DNA of 64,000 nucleotides from Streblospio benedicti (taxonomy: Eukaryota > Annelida > Polychaeta > Spionida > Spionidae): assembly GCA_019095985.1 (NCBI GenBank), contig CM032660.1:24068864-24132863 (forward strand), in the 5' to 3' direction. A model generated the notes under the pieces. That model worked only from the letters and a program-made list of their open reading frames with translations. It ran no database searches and was not told where the DNA came from. Below, one piece after another: positions 32,812 through 44,200 of the stretch. Each line of letters opens with the position of its first letter. The stretch's first letter is position 1. Position numbers and translations under genes: made by a program.

Positions 32812-33060
32812 AGAATTCTTTCTCCAAGTCTATAGGACTATATCACAAAGCCTCTGTCTGTAGTCGAACCCTGAACCAATACCACTGTGGCACCTACATG
32901 TATTCACTTAGCACTTAGTTTTGTCAGGATGGCCGAATGTTCTAATGCACCTGTTGCAAGTGCTAGGAGAATAGGTTGCCATAGTGGTTGTGGTCCAGTG
33001 TTCGAGTCTCAGCAGAGGCTATGTGATATAACTATAGACTTTGAGAAAGAATCCTCAAAT
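32812..33060. repeat. Foldback containing tRNA-Leu-like sequence
   Basis: Arms of ~85 bp (32812-32893 and 32972-33060) are inverted copies ('agtctatag...tatatcaca' against 'tgtgatataactatagact', and 'agcctctg' against 'cagaggct'). The plus strand at 32923-33020 reads 'gtcaggatggccgaatgttc', very like the 5' end of tRNA-Leu (box A), and 'agtgttcgagtctc' (box B). The acceptor ends do not pair, so it is a tRNA-derived repeat or pseudogene, not a functional tRNA. Confidence 0.55.
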
Positions 33061-33892
33061 GTCAATACTTACACCGAAGTCAAATAATTCCAATATATCT
33101 TTATAGAATGTTTATGGTAAACATGTTTTATAAGAATATTTTACAAATGTGAAGAAATGTTTAAATATATCCATATCCCATTATCACTTTGTCTCACAGT
33201 TTATAGTCGGGACTATCAGATCATTTACATGTACTCATATTAAAGAGTTTTACTAACGTATTAAAAATTTCTAAAGATTGGAGGCATCAGACCTGTTTGT
33301 AGTAAAAGAAAAATCGATGATAAAGGAAATTTTTTACCTTGGATTTTTTTTACATTACGTGCAAACTATTTTGATTGTTTATAATTTTATATGGAAAAAA
33401 GTGCACAAAACATACACACTTAGTGGATTTTTTTAAGGGTTAATCCACCATCTTCTTTGCGACCAGACGCTGGTACATTATATAACAAAGAAGCTTCTGA
33501 TGACCACACAATGCTCTAAAGAAATGCATTTCCTTCCATTTTCTGTTTACATGATTTTTCGCTAACTTTAAGCATTTTTCTTATGTTTTTTGACACAGTG
33601 CAAAATACTTTAACTTTTTAAGTCCTTAAGGAAAAACACCTGGACTTTTCAAGTTGTCATGTAGCTCCCAAAATACATTCTGAACTTTTTGTGAAAAAAT
33701 ATAGTAAATACTAGATGTTCTTACTCCCGGACTACATTTAACTTCTTAACCGGTCCTGAAAAAGTGTCGTTTAAAAATCTCAATGAATTTTCACTAACAT
33801 TTACCATTTTTAATTAGTCATTTTCAAGGGCATAAGGGAAAAAATAATCACTTTCCCCTGAGTTTTGAACTTGTAGCAACCGAACTCCCATT

Positions 33893-36800
33893 CTAGAGGG
33901 GCGCTGACAACGTGGTGTAGAATGCCTGTAGTGCTGTGAACATGGTGTTGAGGCTGTCTTGTGACGGAGTTAGGTGGCGTTGCTGCAGCTGCCACAGTCC
34001 GGCTGACACGACGCACCCCGCCGCGATGTCAGACACGTAGTGCCGCCCCAGCAACACCTGCAAGGGCACGTTATGCAGAAATAATTTTTTTAGTATAATA
34101 ACATAAGATATTTAATCTCCAAGTATGTGGACGCTGTGGAACGATCTTGTTTTGTTTTGATTTTTCAATGTGTAATTTTATATCAAAATATGAAAAACCG
34201 TTACAGAGTATAAAGTATTAAAATCAAAGTTTTTGTGCACCTGCAACCACGGGGACATTATGGACTGATCTTGTTTGGTTAGAAATGACCCCAAAAATCT
34301 TTAAAAGGTACAGTAAAGAAGACTTAAGGAACTAGAAAATTGAGTTGTAAATGCCGAGTTTTTGTGGGACCAAAGATGCTGAAGATGAGGCTGCATAAAG
34401 CGATGTATATTATGAGTTCATTTTGACGCTGCATTTGAATATTGCTAACAGTTGTCAGTCTGGTCAGTCTGGTACCCTAGACACAGCGACTGCAGCGGAG
34501 TAGGCGATGATGAGACCTCGGGCTGGCGCTGGCATCGCGGCACTGTGGTACGCCACCAGCGCCGCCGACATTGCGAATGCTGGAAAACAGCAGCATGGTC
34601 CATCATGGCGAAATATGAAAGTTTTGTTTGGTAAAGACAATCCGTAAATTGATTTGCTAGATGTTGTCTATTGATACTAATTTTCAGGTTTCTTTCATTG
34701 CATTTTTTTAAACAGATAAGAATGTGTGTTAAAGATTTATTGAATTTGATTATAATAATGTAATAATTGACCACACAACGATCTCCTAGATTTTGTCATG
34801 GGTCTAATGACTGAATTACATAAAATGATATATTCTCAAGTCCAAAAATAAAATGAAAAATAAAATAAAACATTTCAAAGCCCAGTCTAAACATAGACGA
34901 TACTTTCCAACTTAGTCTTCATGCTCATTTTGTAACACACCGACAGGCTATACCCTTCATAAAAACTGCACAGTTCTCAATTGCCACTTTGAGATTTATG
35001 CCAGCAGATGTGGCAACAATATGGAGAGGTTTATCGGGAATGCTAGCGCATATGTGTACATGTAAAATAGAGACTGTTGCCCAAGAAGAGCCTGTAGCTG
35101 CTACCTGCGTGTCCGCTGGGGAACGAGAACTGGTCGACGGCTGCTCCAAACAGCTTCATGTCGCCGTGCTCGTTATGCTGGGGCCGGGGCCGCCGCACCA
35201 TTCCCTTCAGCAGACCGCACGCAACCAGGTCTGTGAGAAGGGCTGGGAGGAACCGATGGAAACATTAACAAGCGTAATATTTGACAAGAAAATGACTTGT
35301 TTTGGGTGTAACAAAAAGTATGCACATGTCTACATATATGTATTTAACAGTATTTTTAGTATATAAATGTATTTTTGGTGATAATATTCTTAATTAAGTA
35401 TAACATTGTCAAAAGCCTTCTTTCTAATTAAAGATCGCCTGAATGCAACAATGCTGAATAGTGATGTCACTGAAATATTATTTCTTGACATTAATAGATC
35501 CTTTGAATTATTTCTGATTACTAATATAGTCAGATGTTTGAGTTTACTTGCATCATATCAGCTCTTTAATCATGTCACCAGCGGAATGAAAATTTTTGCT
35601 ATTCCCAATTTATTAATGTTTAATCCTATTTGGACTTTCAAAGTGTATTGGACATGATATTTATATTAAAATTGGTTATATTTATAATTTAACGTTATAT
35701 TTGAACATATATATCCCACTTGTTCCACCAAAGTATTTCATTTTCATATGGTTTTTATGACATCTGTTGCGCGTATGAAAACTCCAGATTCCTGAAGTGC
35801 GCCCCCACATCTCAAAAAACCTGGATCTGCTAGTGGCAAAAATCAACAGAAAATAAACATGAAAATTCATTTGCCAGATACATAGAGATAGGAGAGTGAA
35901 GTCTCAGTGTAGTCTATTCCTTCACATTGATGCTGTATGGTAAAAATGTAAGTTTGCTTTATGAATAAAATACTTTATTTTGGTAATAGCAATGTTATAC
36001 AGATATGTGACTATGTATATCTATAATCATATTTTTTAACATAAAATATTATATTTCACATAAATATAGGCAATAATTGTGCTAAGTAATGATTTTTTAT
36101 TTACATTTTCTAGCAATTTTCAGAAGAGTTTATGTCAATAATTTTCATATAGTACTCACACTTTTATCAAATACAATAAGTTTGCATTATGACAGGAATG
36201 GTGATGGAATATTGATGTCTGCAGTCAATTTTGCAGGTAACATTTTATGTTAACAATCAAAAGATATTGTTTCATGAATTTAATGTGTTATTTAGCTATA
36301 TTGGGCATAGACCTGAATGTCCTAAGAATTCATGCTACAGCGCTAACGTGCAGTAGCAGTCCCCTGGGGGCTATATTGGTGACATGTTATCATGGTGATA
36401 TGGTACAGACAACTTACAATGGTAACATATATTACCATGGTGACGTAAATGACGTGTTACCGATGGGGACATTGACGACTTGTTACCATGGTGTTACCAT
36501 GACGACATGTTACCGATGGTGATGTTGACGATGTCGGCCTGCAGCGGCTGGTTGTCGGTTGCCGTGGTGACAATGAGTCCGAGCGGCAGCACCACCATCC
36601 AGGCGTGCTCGTGGTACGAATGCTCGAGGAACAGTGCAGCCGGGCGAAAGAAACCTGCCAAATAAACGCACGGTGCAGTCGACCAGAATACTGTACATGA
36701 GAGCTTACATGGCATTGCCTGCAGGAATCTCTTTTATGATGTAGATGTGATCAGTGTCTCTCATTGGGTTAAAGTGACTCTTTCAACTGGAACAACTTTG

Positions 36801-38404
36801 CTCAGCTTGACTAATGTCGTAAACAAAATTAAGATGAATTGTTTTCTGCCTCGGCAATCCACAAATGAAATTTTGAAACTACATTTAATGTTGAAATTAT
36901 AGGCCATGATTAGATTCTTTCAGGCTGTTAGCAATGTGAGGGGGAGAAAAAACAAGGTTGAATTGGAAACTTGCCACTGAGATTGTGGATTTGATGCCTT
37001 GTCAGTGTTTGTAGTGATAGAAAACTACCTGATTGCATTGGAGCTACAAATGTGTTTGAAATTTTGACTTATAAGAACGATTTGTTTTGTGTAAATTTAA
37101 GCCACATGTTGGAGATGAGTAGATGTGTGCGCTCACCAAGTGGTGACTCCCGCCTGGTGCACAGCGCCAGGCGTCGTGTCAACCTGCAATATTAAAACTC
37201 ATTATCAACATTAAACCTTTAGTCGCTGCCTAGTCATTGATACTGCTACACGATAGAATAAAGCAAATTAGATAGAATAAGCAAATTTAGCTAGCGGATT
37301 AGCTCACAGAGTTCTGGTCAATCACCCATCTTGGTAAATATGAGCTTATTTAAGGCTTCTAAATGTGATACAAACATGAAACACTTGCCAGCCTGTTGCA
37401 TAGGCCTCTTATTTTAGACGATTATCGGATTAATCTGTTCTGACTCACTTTTTCTTTACCTATTAGATCTAAGTGTGCTTCTGTGGCAGAATGGATAGGG
37501 AGTTGGGCTCGTGACTAGAAGGTTGTGGGTTTGATTCCCAGTCGGGTTTGCGAAATGTCACAGATGAAAGTGAAATATTGAGATTTATTCTACTAATGAA
37601 AGTTTTTCGTACATTGAATTTAGCGATGAAAAGGTAGATGGAAAAGGCTGATGAGTGAATTTATAGGAAACAATTGAATTTTATGGGAAACTTTGTTGGG
37701 ATTAAATCTGCCAGTAAAAGTTTGTGGTGTGTCGAAATGAATTGGATATTGTTTTTTATTGATGAAGTCCATATTGATATGAGTTTTTTTTTAATATATA
37801 TATAGAAATCAGTTTACTCTGTAACGTTTTCATTATGTGGATGAACATCCCACTTAGAGCTTGAGATGTTATTGTGTTCCATTTCTATGATGTAGTCATG
37901 GCATTCACATGTTGTGTTTGTTTTTATTTTTGGGGTCACAGGGTAAAAAGCCTCTTTTTGGTTCCAGGCGGGCTTTTTGTGGACGTTAGATTTCAGACTG
38001 CTTTATATTTGCTGGATATTGAAATACAATAGCAGCAGATGCATGGTAATAGGCCATGATTTTGAGACGTTGTGGGTTTGATTCCTAGAATATATACTCA
38101 AACAGTAACAAAGAGTTTTTAGGGTAATATGTACATAAGTACAGCTCACAATGTACACATCTGATGTCTGTGTAACCCTTTCACAGCTTGCAATGTACAC
38201 ATTTGTTGTCCCTGTAACCCTTTAACAGCTTGCATTGCAGACATCTGCATATTGAGTGAAATCACTAGAACATCCCAGCATGTAGTAGTTTTTAGGCTGA
38301 ATTTTGTAAACACAATCAAGAACTCACCGGTCATCTAGCACCAACAAACGAGACTTGGGCTCGTTTCTTCCAGCGACTGTGTCTTTTCCTTCATGCTGCA
38401 CCAT
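33893..38404 (-). CDS. PLPP6: Polyisoprenoid diphosphate/phosphate phosphatase (PLPP6-like), complete
   Basis: PLPP6 (PPAPDC2) is an ER-membrane PAP2-superfamily enzyme that hydrolyses isoprenoid and presqualene diphosphates. Six exons join in phase: 38404-38328, 37183-37137, 36654-36514, 35242-35105, 34579-34476, 34057-33893 (stop TAG 33895-33893), giving 223 residues. Human PLPP6 is 295 residues; the difference is the long disordered N-terminus. All three PAP2 motifs are present: K101-x6-R108P109 (LLKGMVRRPRP), P130SGH133 (FSFPSGHA) and SR(168-169)-x5-H175-x3-D179 (SRVLLGRHYVSD), with His133, His175 and Asp179 as catalytic residues. The N-terminal LLVLDDRLTRRLALCTRRESPLG matches the PLPP6 family better than PLPP7, and hydrophobic segments lie between the motifs. 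The ATG at 38404-38402 is the start; it gives a short N-terminus. Convergent with TTLL11. Confidence 0.9.
35713..35833 (-). repeat. Interspersed 'GCAGATCCAGG' repeat, copy 4
   Basis: Minus-strand copy in PLPP6 intron 3: ends with 'aaaaaacctggatctgctag' and begins with 'ccaccaaagtatttcatttt', both matching the first copy at 3176-3290. Confidence 0.55.
36395..36535 (-). repeat. Splice-donor derived repeat after PLPP6 exon 3
   Basis: On the minus strand the exon end and donor 'aacatcaccatcggtaacat' is followed by 'caatgtccccatcggtaaca' and 'acgtcaccatggtaatat', with further 'atggtaac' units down to about 36395. Each copy carries a GTAAC/GTAAT donor-like core. Confidence 0.65.
37477..37550 (+). 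mobile_element. tRNA-derived SINE head
   Basis: Box A-like 'tggcagaatggataggg' and box B-like 'gggtttgattccc' are spaced as in a tRNA gene. The acceptor stem does not pair well, and a related sequence occurs at 44638-44707. In PLPP6 intron 1. Confidence 0.5.
38140..38250. repeat. ~46-bp minisatellite, ~2.5 copies
   Basis: 'agcttgcaatgtacacattt' ... 'tgtaaccctttaaca' units in PLPP6 intron 1. Confidence 0.7.
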
Positions 38405-39397
38405 TGTATTACGGTGTCACGTTAAATGATCCACAGACAATGTACATGTTCAGCAAGACAGTCAGTTGATAGCATGTGGGGAGCTGGTCATCATAATGTG
38501 GATCAGGTTTCTTTAAGGATTAAGTCTCCCCCATTCCGGAGGGAGACTTGTTGCTTGTATGTCTAAATCCATGAGAAACAGATTCACTACTTGATAGTAT
38601 TGCTTGGGAAATTGAGTGGGATCAATTAAAGTATCTCATCATAAAGGTATCTTTGATTTTCATTTTGGACAAACGCTGACGTTCATATCTTTGTATAGAT
38701 TATTGTTAGTGGTAGGAATATTTTAATTTAAGTTTAAGAAAGTAATTTGGTTGAATGGCCCACAATGGTGACCGTAGCGTAAATCAATCGTTAATATTAA
38801 TGAGTAGTTGTGTTCTATATAAAACTTAAATGTGAGTTGATTTTCATTTTGGACAAACTTCAGGTTTTAAGACTTCAGATATAATTTTATCAAGAGCTGA
38901 TAAGCCTTTGGTGTATTTTGGTCAATTTGGATTATATTTTGATAATTTGTATTCGATTATTATTACTGAGGTTTATTTTGTAAGCAAACACTAGTATTTA
39001 AGATCAGGTTACTTAAAACTTGATAAATTCCTCCAGCAGAGGAAGACTTGTGTTTTCAAACACTAGGTATGTTTTGTACATCTTCACCAATTCGGGGTTC
39101 TAGCTATATATCTTTCTATATCATTTGATAGATAATACCTTGCTGTGGCAAGATGTGTTTTGTATTGTTCCTAAAATAGGAATCTAGGAATCTGTCCATA
39201 ATGGTTTTACATGGTACAGTATAGAGTTTCACTTGTTGTGATTTCAAGAAATTGTCAAATCTAGTTTTAACACATAAACAATGATTTAGAGAGATTAACC
39301 CCCATGATGTTCTTTTATCCCACTGAAAACGAATATTTCGTTTCAATTTATCCTTACACATTAAATGTATGGGCCTATACTGTACAGTAATTAATAT

Positions 39398-39550
39398 CCA
39401 ACCTCTTTCTCTCCTATCTCTTTAACAAGCATTCAACAAGCATACAATTATAGCAGACGGCAGGTTTTAAACAACTGTCTTAACAATGTCTCTCATGGTA
39501 TAAAATGCTTGTTAAAGAGACATCACAACTTCAACAGTAGAAGGTTGGAA
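39398..39550. repeat. Inverted repeat pair
   Basis: 'ctctttaacaagcatt' (about 39418) is matched exactly inverted by 'aatgcttgttaaagag' (about 39506). Weaker pairing extends outward to 'ccaacctctttc'/'gaaggttgg'. Confidence 0.5.
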
Positions 39551-40825
39551 AGGAATTTGCAAGTATTGGGAAACACATACATAAAAAGTAATTAATGCTT
39601 CATAAATAAATAAATTGATAGCCAATTCAATCATGACAAAATCAACATATAATGATTGCAATAAGCCTTCCCCCTAGATTAGCATGTTTGGGCCTTATCA
39701 GTGGCAGCTATGTTTCTTTGTAGGCCGCGACTTGGACTTCAGATGGACATCTTTGATACTTGGTCACCTTTATCAGTGATGCTTAAAGTGAAGATCTCAT
39801 CTGCAGAGTCTTCAAATTAGTTTACATAGTGCATTTTACAGGCTTGTAGATGCTCAGTACCAGATCCAGAGGAGGTGGGGGGACGACTTCTCCACAATAG
39901 CAGATCCGGGGAGCACTGTCAGTCTCTCTCGTGCCTTTCAGCTAAAAATGACTTCACAGGTTTTCTGTTTTCTAGATTGCATACTGATTGCGAGTACACA
40001 GATTTTGTTGAATTCTTAGTTGCGTCTTCGGTAGTTTTCTTATTCACTGGTCTCCCAGTGAGTGGTACTTTTATGTATTAAGTTACATTGAGAAGGTATT
40101 ATATGAAATATTAGAATGGAATATTTGTATGATAGATAAATCAATCACACGAGCAATTAATCAATCAATCATTCAATCAAATCCTATTTCGCGTGTTTAT
40201 TTCTTAGTAAAAGTAGAGGTCAGATGGAGAATTATTTATATGTTGATTAGAAATCATTATACAGGACACTTTTACCTGTCTTGTTATCATCTCAACAATG
40301 TTGGTATCACTAAAAAGAGATTTGCTTCATGCAGTTCAGATTCAAGTTTGTATTTAAATCATTGGTTTGATAACCAGTGAAAGGGCCTTTAAAAGTGATA
40401 CTTTGTGATGTTTTTATCATGTCAAAATACATGTACACTCTCTCAACGTGCAGTTTAGGATTTCAGTCCTAGTAAGAATTTCTTTTATTCTTATTTTATT
40501 GCTATTTTCCTTGGGCTCAAATTTATCAATGTACTGTTATAATTATGAGTTGTTATTATGATAACATCTTATAAGCACTTACATGCATGCGACACCAAGC
40601 CCGTGGCACCTACACGTTAAATAGGTACAGGGCAATGACCTGGAGTGTAGTATGTTTGTAGTCCTCTGAATACTATGTAAATACTATGTATATGTTCAAC
40701 TGATTGTACAGTTGCAATCAAATACTGAATTATTATTATCAATTATTATTAAATTGTTAATGGGGACATACAGAAATGGCAGTTTTGTTAAACATCAATC
40801 TTGAACATGATGTTTACCAGCATAT

Positions 40826-40985
40826 ATGCAGACCCAGGGGGGGGGGGGCGCACCCCCACTTTTTACTACAAAAATTTAATTTTCATGTGTTTTGTTTTGT
40901 GTCTCTGCGAGCCTGGACTTGTAAGCAACCCATGGAATCCTGTAAATGCACCCCCTTTTTCCGAAAACATGGATCTGCCAGTGTA
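40826..40985. mobile_element. Interspersed 'GCAGATCCAGG' element, copy 5, with both inverted ends
   Basis: Left 'atgcagacccaggg' with 'gcgcacccccac' and right 'gcacccccttttt' with 'catggatctgccag' are inverted versions of the same terminus. About 160 bp. This copy suggests the family is a MITE. Confidence 0.6.
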
Positions 40986-41049
40986 ACAATAATAAGAAGC
41001 AATATGTTGCATTCTTAGATGAACTTTCCTTATCGTCCTACGAAAATCT

Positions 41050-41235
41050 ACTCGTCTATCTTGCACAACGTCTACATGTATATCTGTATACAAAAGGGAC
41101 AAGAATTCGCTACTCGTCAAAAGGACAAGTCGCAAAAACTTTTTGCTCATCCTCTAAAATAGTCTACAAGGTTTCCTCTACAAGGTTTGACTTGTCAATA
41201 TGAGCGGAGGAGTGGCTAATCCTGACCCTGTACAA
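41050..41235. repeat. Interspersed repeat, second copy of 26840-27045
   Basis: Shares 'ctactcgtcaaaaggacaag' and 'agtggctaatcctgaccctg' with the TTLL11 intron copy; sits ~50 bp before the ACOX1 first coding exon. Confidence 0.6.
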
Positions 41236-41282
41236 CAATTTGGTGTACTTTGCCGCTTGACTCTGTTTTTATTGTGATTTAG

Positions 41283-44200
41283 GCGCGTGTTGTCAACGTC
41301 CACCATGTCAACAGCAGCCGGAGCAGTGAAGGCCAAGGTCAGTTACTATTAGTATTAGTATACAGTGAAAGTCCTCAACAGCAGAACAAAAATCCTTCCA
41401 TTGTCGAGGATTTCTGTTGTTTATTACATAATTTACTTACATTATGGATAAGTAATACATGAGAAAATATTCCATTATTCAGTTTATCCATTGTTCACTT
41501 TTCCGTTGTTGAGAACATTCGCCGTATTTTAAATTCTGACATTTGTTTGGCATAGAATGATACAGTATAAGATAAATTAAAACATACAAGTTCAATGAAA
41601 GTGACCATGTGACTTATTAATGATAGTATATATGAATTATGAATGTCTATGAAGGATTTTCAACGTCTCTTGACATAATGTGACTACGACGCTGATGAAA
41701 ATGGTAGCACATATTACAACATAATTCTCATGATATCATCTAGTATGAAAAAGTCCCAGTGTGGGTTTATAGGGTCTCTTCATGTCCATGGCCATTAAAC
41801 ATCATTGTTCAATAGTCACTGTGCGAAAGCGACTAACGTAACTCCGGAGTTATGGTAGTCAATGATATGAATATAGCGGAGAGGATTTTTCATTTTTATA
41901 TTAGTTCTTAATAGCCTTATATTTTTTGTTAGATAGACAGTACTTTGCATGTGTTATCCGCATGCTGCATGATTTTATTGAAAATTCATTTGATGATAGT
42001 AATGATTTAACATTTGCATGGTGACTACCGTAAGTTTCTGGCCTGACTACCGTAACTCTGCATCGAAAAAAATCATTGATTACCGTAACTCAGCTTCTAT
42101 TCTGTTGAATTAGAGGTCACATGCAGAATTTTTATTAGAGATAGTAACCATGGAAGGAAATCATATGTGCTACTGTTGTAAAAATAATGAAATTACAATA
42201 GAGGAGATTGTTCAACACACTATATATGACCATCGTGATGCACTTGTAAATGTAGAGGCAAAGCATTATGTTGGCAAGAACATTGGAGCGTATATGTAAT
42301 GATAATAAGATTTAAGTCTTGTCCCTATGTTAAATGACCAATTGTGTTGATTTAACATTATTGTATACTTTAAAAGTTGTCAGCTCTATAGTCCCCCGTC
42401 TCATTGGTCGCCCGTCTCATTAGTCCCCCCCCCCCAACCCATCATATTGATTTTATTGGAATACTGTTAGATATACAGTTAGGATTTAGGATTTCAGTGA
42501 TGGATCTACATGATGGGGATGAGGGCTATGTGTTAAAGGGCAGAGGCCCTTCCATGACCAAACCCCCCACCCCTCAAAATGTTTGAAATTCTGAGTGCTC
42601 ACAGGTTGTTGGATGTTGTGTCCGCAACCCCATAGACCATCTACTTCATTTAGAGCAATATTTCGAACAATATCGCAAAACGTATTAGGAGGAGTTTTGT
42701 AATTACTAGGAGTAATGGGAGAGCGTGTTGTAGATGATTATAACAGAACTCTGACATCAGGCATAAACTCCACTGAAATCAATAAAAGCAAACCTCCAAA
42801 TTCAGAATTAAACTTATGAAATATTAGATGTATATTCTTTAAAATAAAAAATGTTTTTCGAATATTAATTCATTAATAGAACCTGTTCAGATTGCTGAAA
42901 GACTTATTGAGATTTCTCATCAACTGGCGATATTTTACACTGAATGGAGTATGCATCTTGCTGTACAACGGACTTGTTTAAAATTTAGCATAAAGAAGGG
43001 TGATCTAGACAGATAGCAAAATTGTAAACACCTTAATCAAAATTTTGAACTTATGCAAACACCATAGACGCAACTTCAATACCATGAACATCTCTTTTAT
43101 TTTAAGCAATACCAGAGAATATTCATTCTATTATAGAGATGACTCGTGTTATGGAGATGGCTGGTGTGTTACTTTTGCCATGGCAAATCAATTTAAACTT
43201 TTAATTCTTTAATAAAATATGTTAACTCTAAATATATCAACCACACAAATGATATATTGAAATAAACATTTATGGGGGTGCAGGTTGATTTTCAAGGTGG
43301 CAGTAGCCTATGTCAATGAGCCCCACCCAAATGCTAGGTCCAGGTTTTCAGATAAAGGGTGGGGGTGTGCTCCAATAGGGGTGTCAAAAAAACACCTTTT
43401 TTGAAAAGTTATGCTCCCCAGTGTTTTTCGTGTAGCAGCTGATCAAGCTCTTCTCAGTGCAAGGCGACATTTGTGGTACCTCACCCCTGAACTGGTTGCA
43501 TTGAGTCTTTTTGATGAGGGTGATACAGTGGTGGAGAAGAAAGCAATGGCTGAAACATTGCTTCAATTTCCAAAGCCTGATGTGTTTGCCCCAGGAAAAC
43601 CCGGACAGCCCAGTTTAATCCTGTTGCAATCCACCTAACTGACGAAAAACCACCATTAGCCAGTTTTATAACGGAATTTTCATGGCTTATGTTCCACTTG
43701 ATAAACGCCGACTCGGAATGGTTGAATGATGATCCATCAACATGGTTTCACAATGCAGCATACCAGCACCTGCAGTCATTTTGGAAAGACCTTCAGGTAG
43801 TGAATGATGCTGCAGAGAGGGGTATAAAAGACATTTCTGATTATGCTCGCACTACTACCGATCCTGTTTTGAGGAATGCAACTATCATTCTGGCCAATGA
43901 CCACAGGGGGCATGTCACAAATATGAAGAAAGGCAACCTCAATGCCTTGTAGTTAGACATTGAGTTCAATGTTGACTAAGCACTGTACAAAACTACTTGA
44001 TATAAATAAATCATTAAAGAATTTCTAATATATTGTGTTTCTTGTATACATATTTTTCCTCCTAGTTATTGGTGTAAAATGAAAGCATTATTGACTTAAC
44101 ATTAGTATAGTCAGAAAATCTGAAATTTCACGTTTTTGGCAAATTTTGACCAATATGATTTATTATCCAATATATTACAAAAGCAAAAAGTGGATATGGT

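Larger units (their letters stand above)
38405..41282. other. Intergenic/promoter region between PLPP6 (-) and ACOX1 (+)
   Basis: The two genes are divergent here. Sequence is AT-rich with an inverted repeat at 39398-39550, a SINE-body fragment near 40600-40660 ('cacctacacgttaaataggt', as in 44760), the repeat copy at 40826-40985 and the 41050-41235 repeat. An upstream non-coding ACOX1 exon may lie here because an AG acceptor precedes 41283. Confidence 0.4.

Noticed and set aside
32923-33020. Functional tRNA-Leu gene
   Set aside because: Box A and box B are present, but the acceptor ends do not pair and the sequence lies in an inverted repeat.
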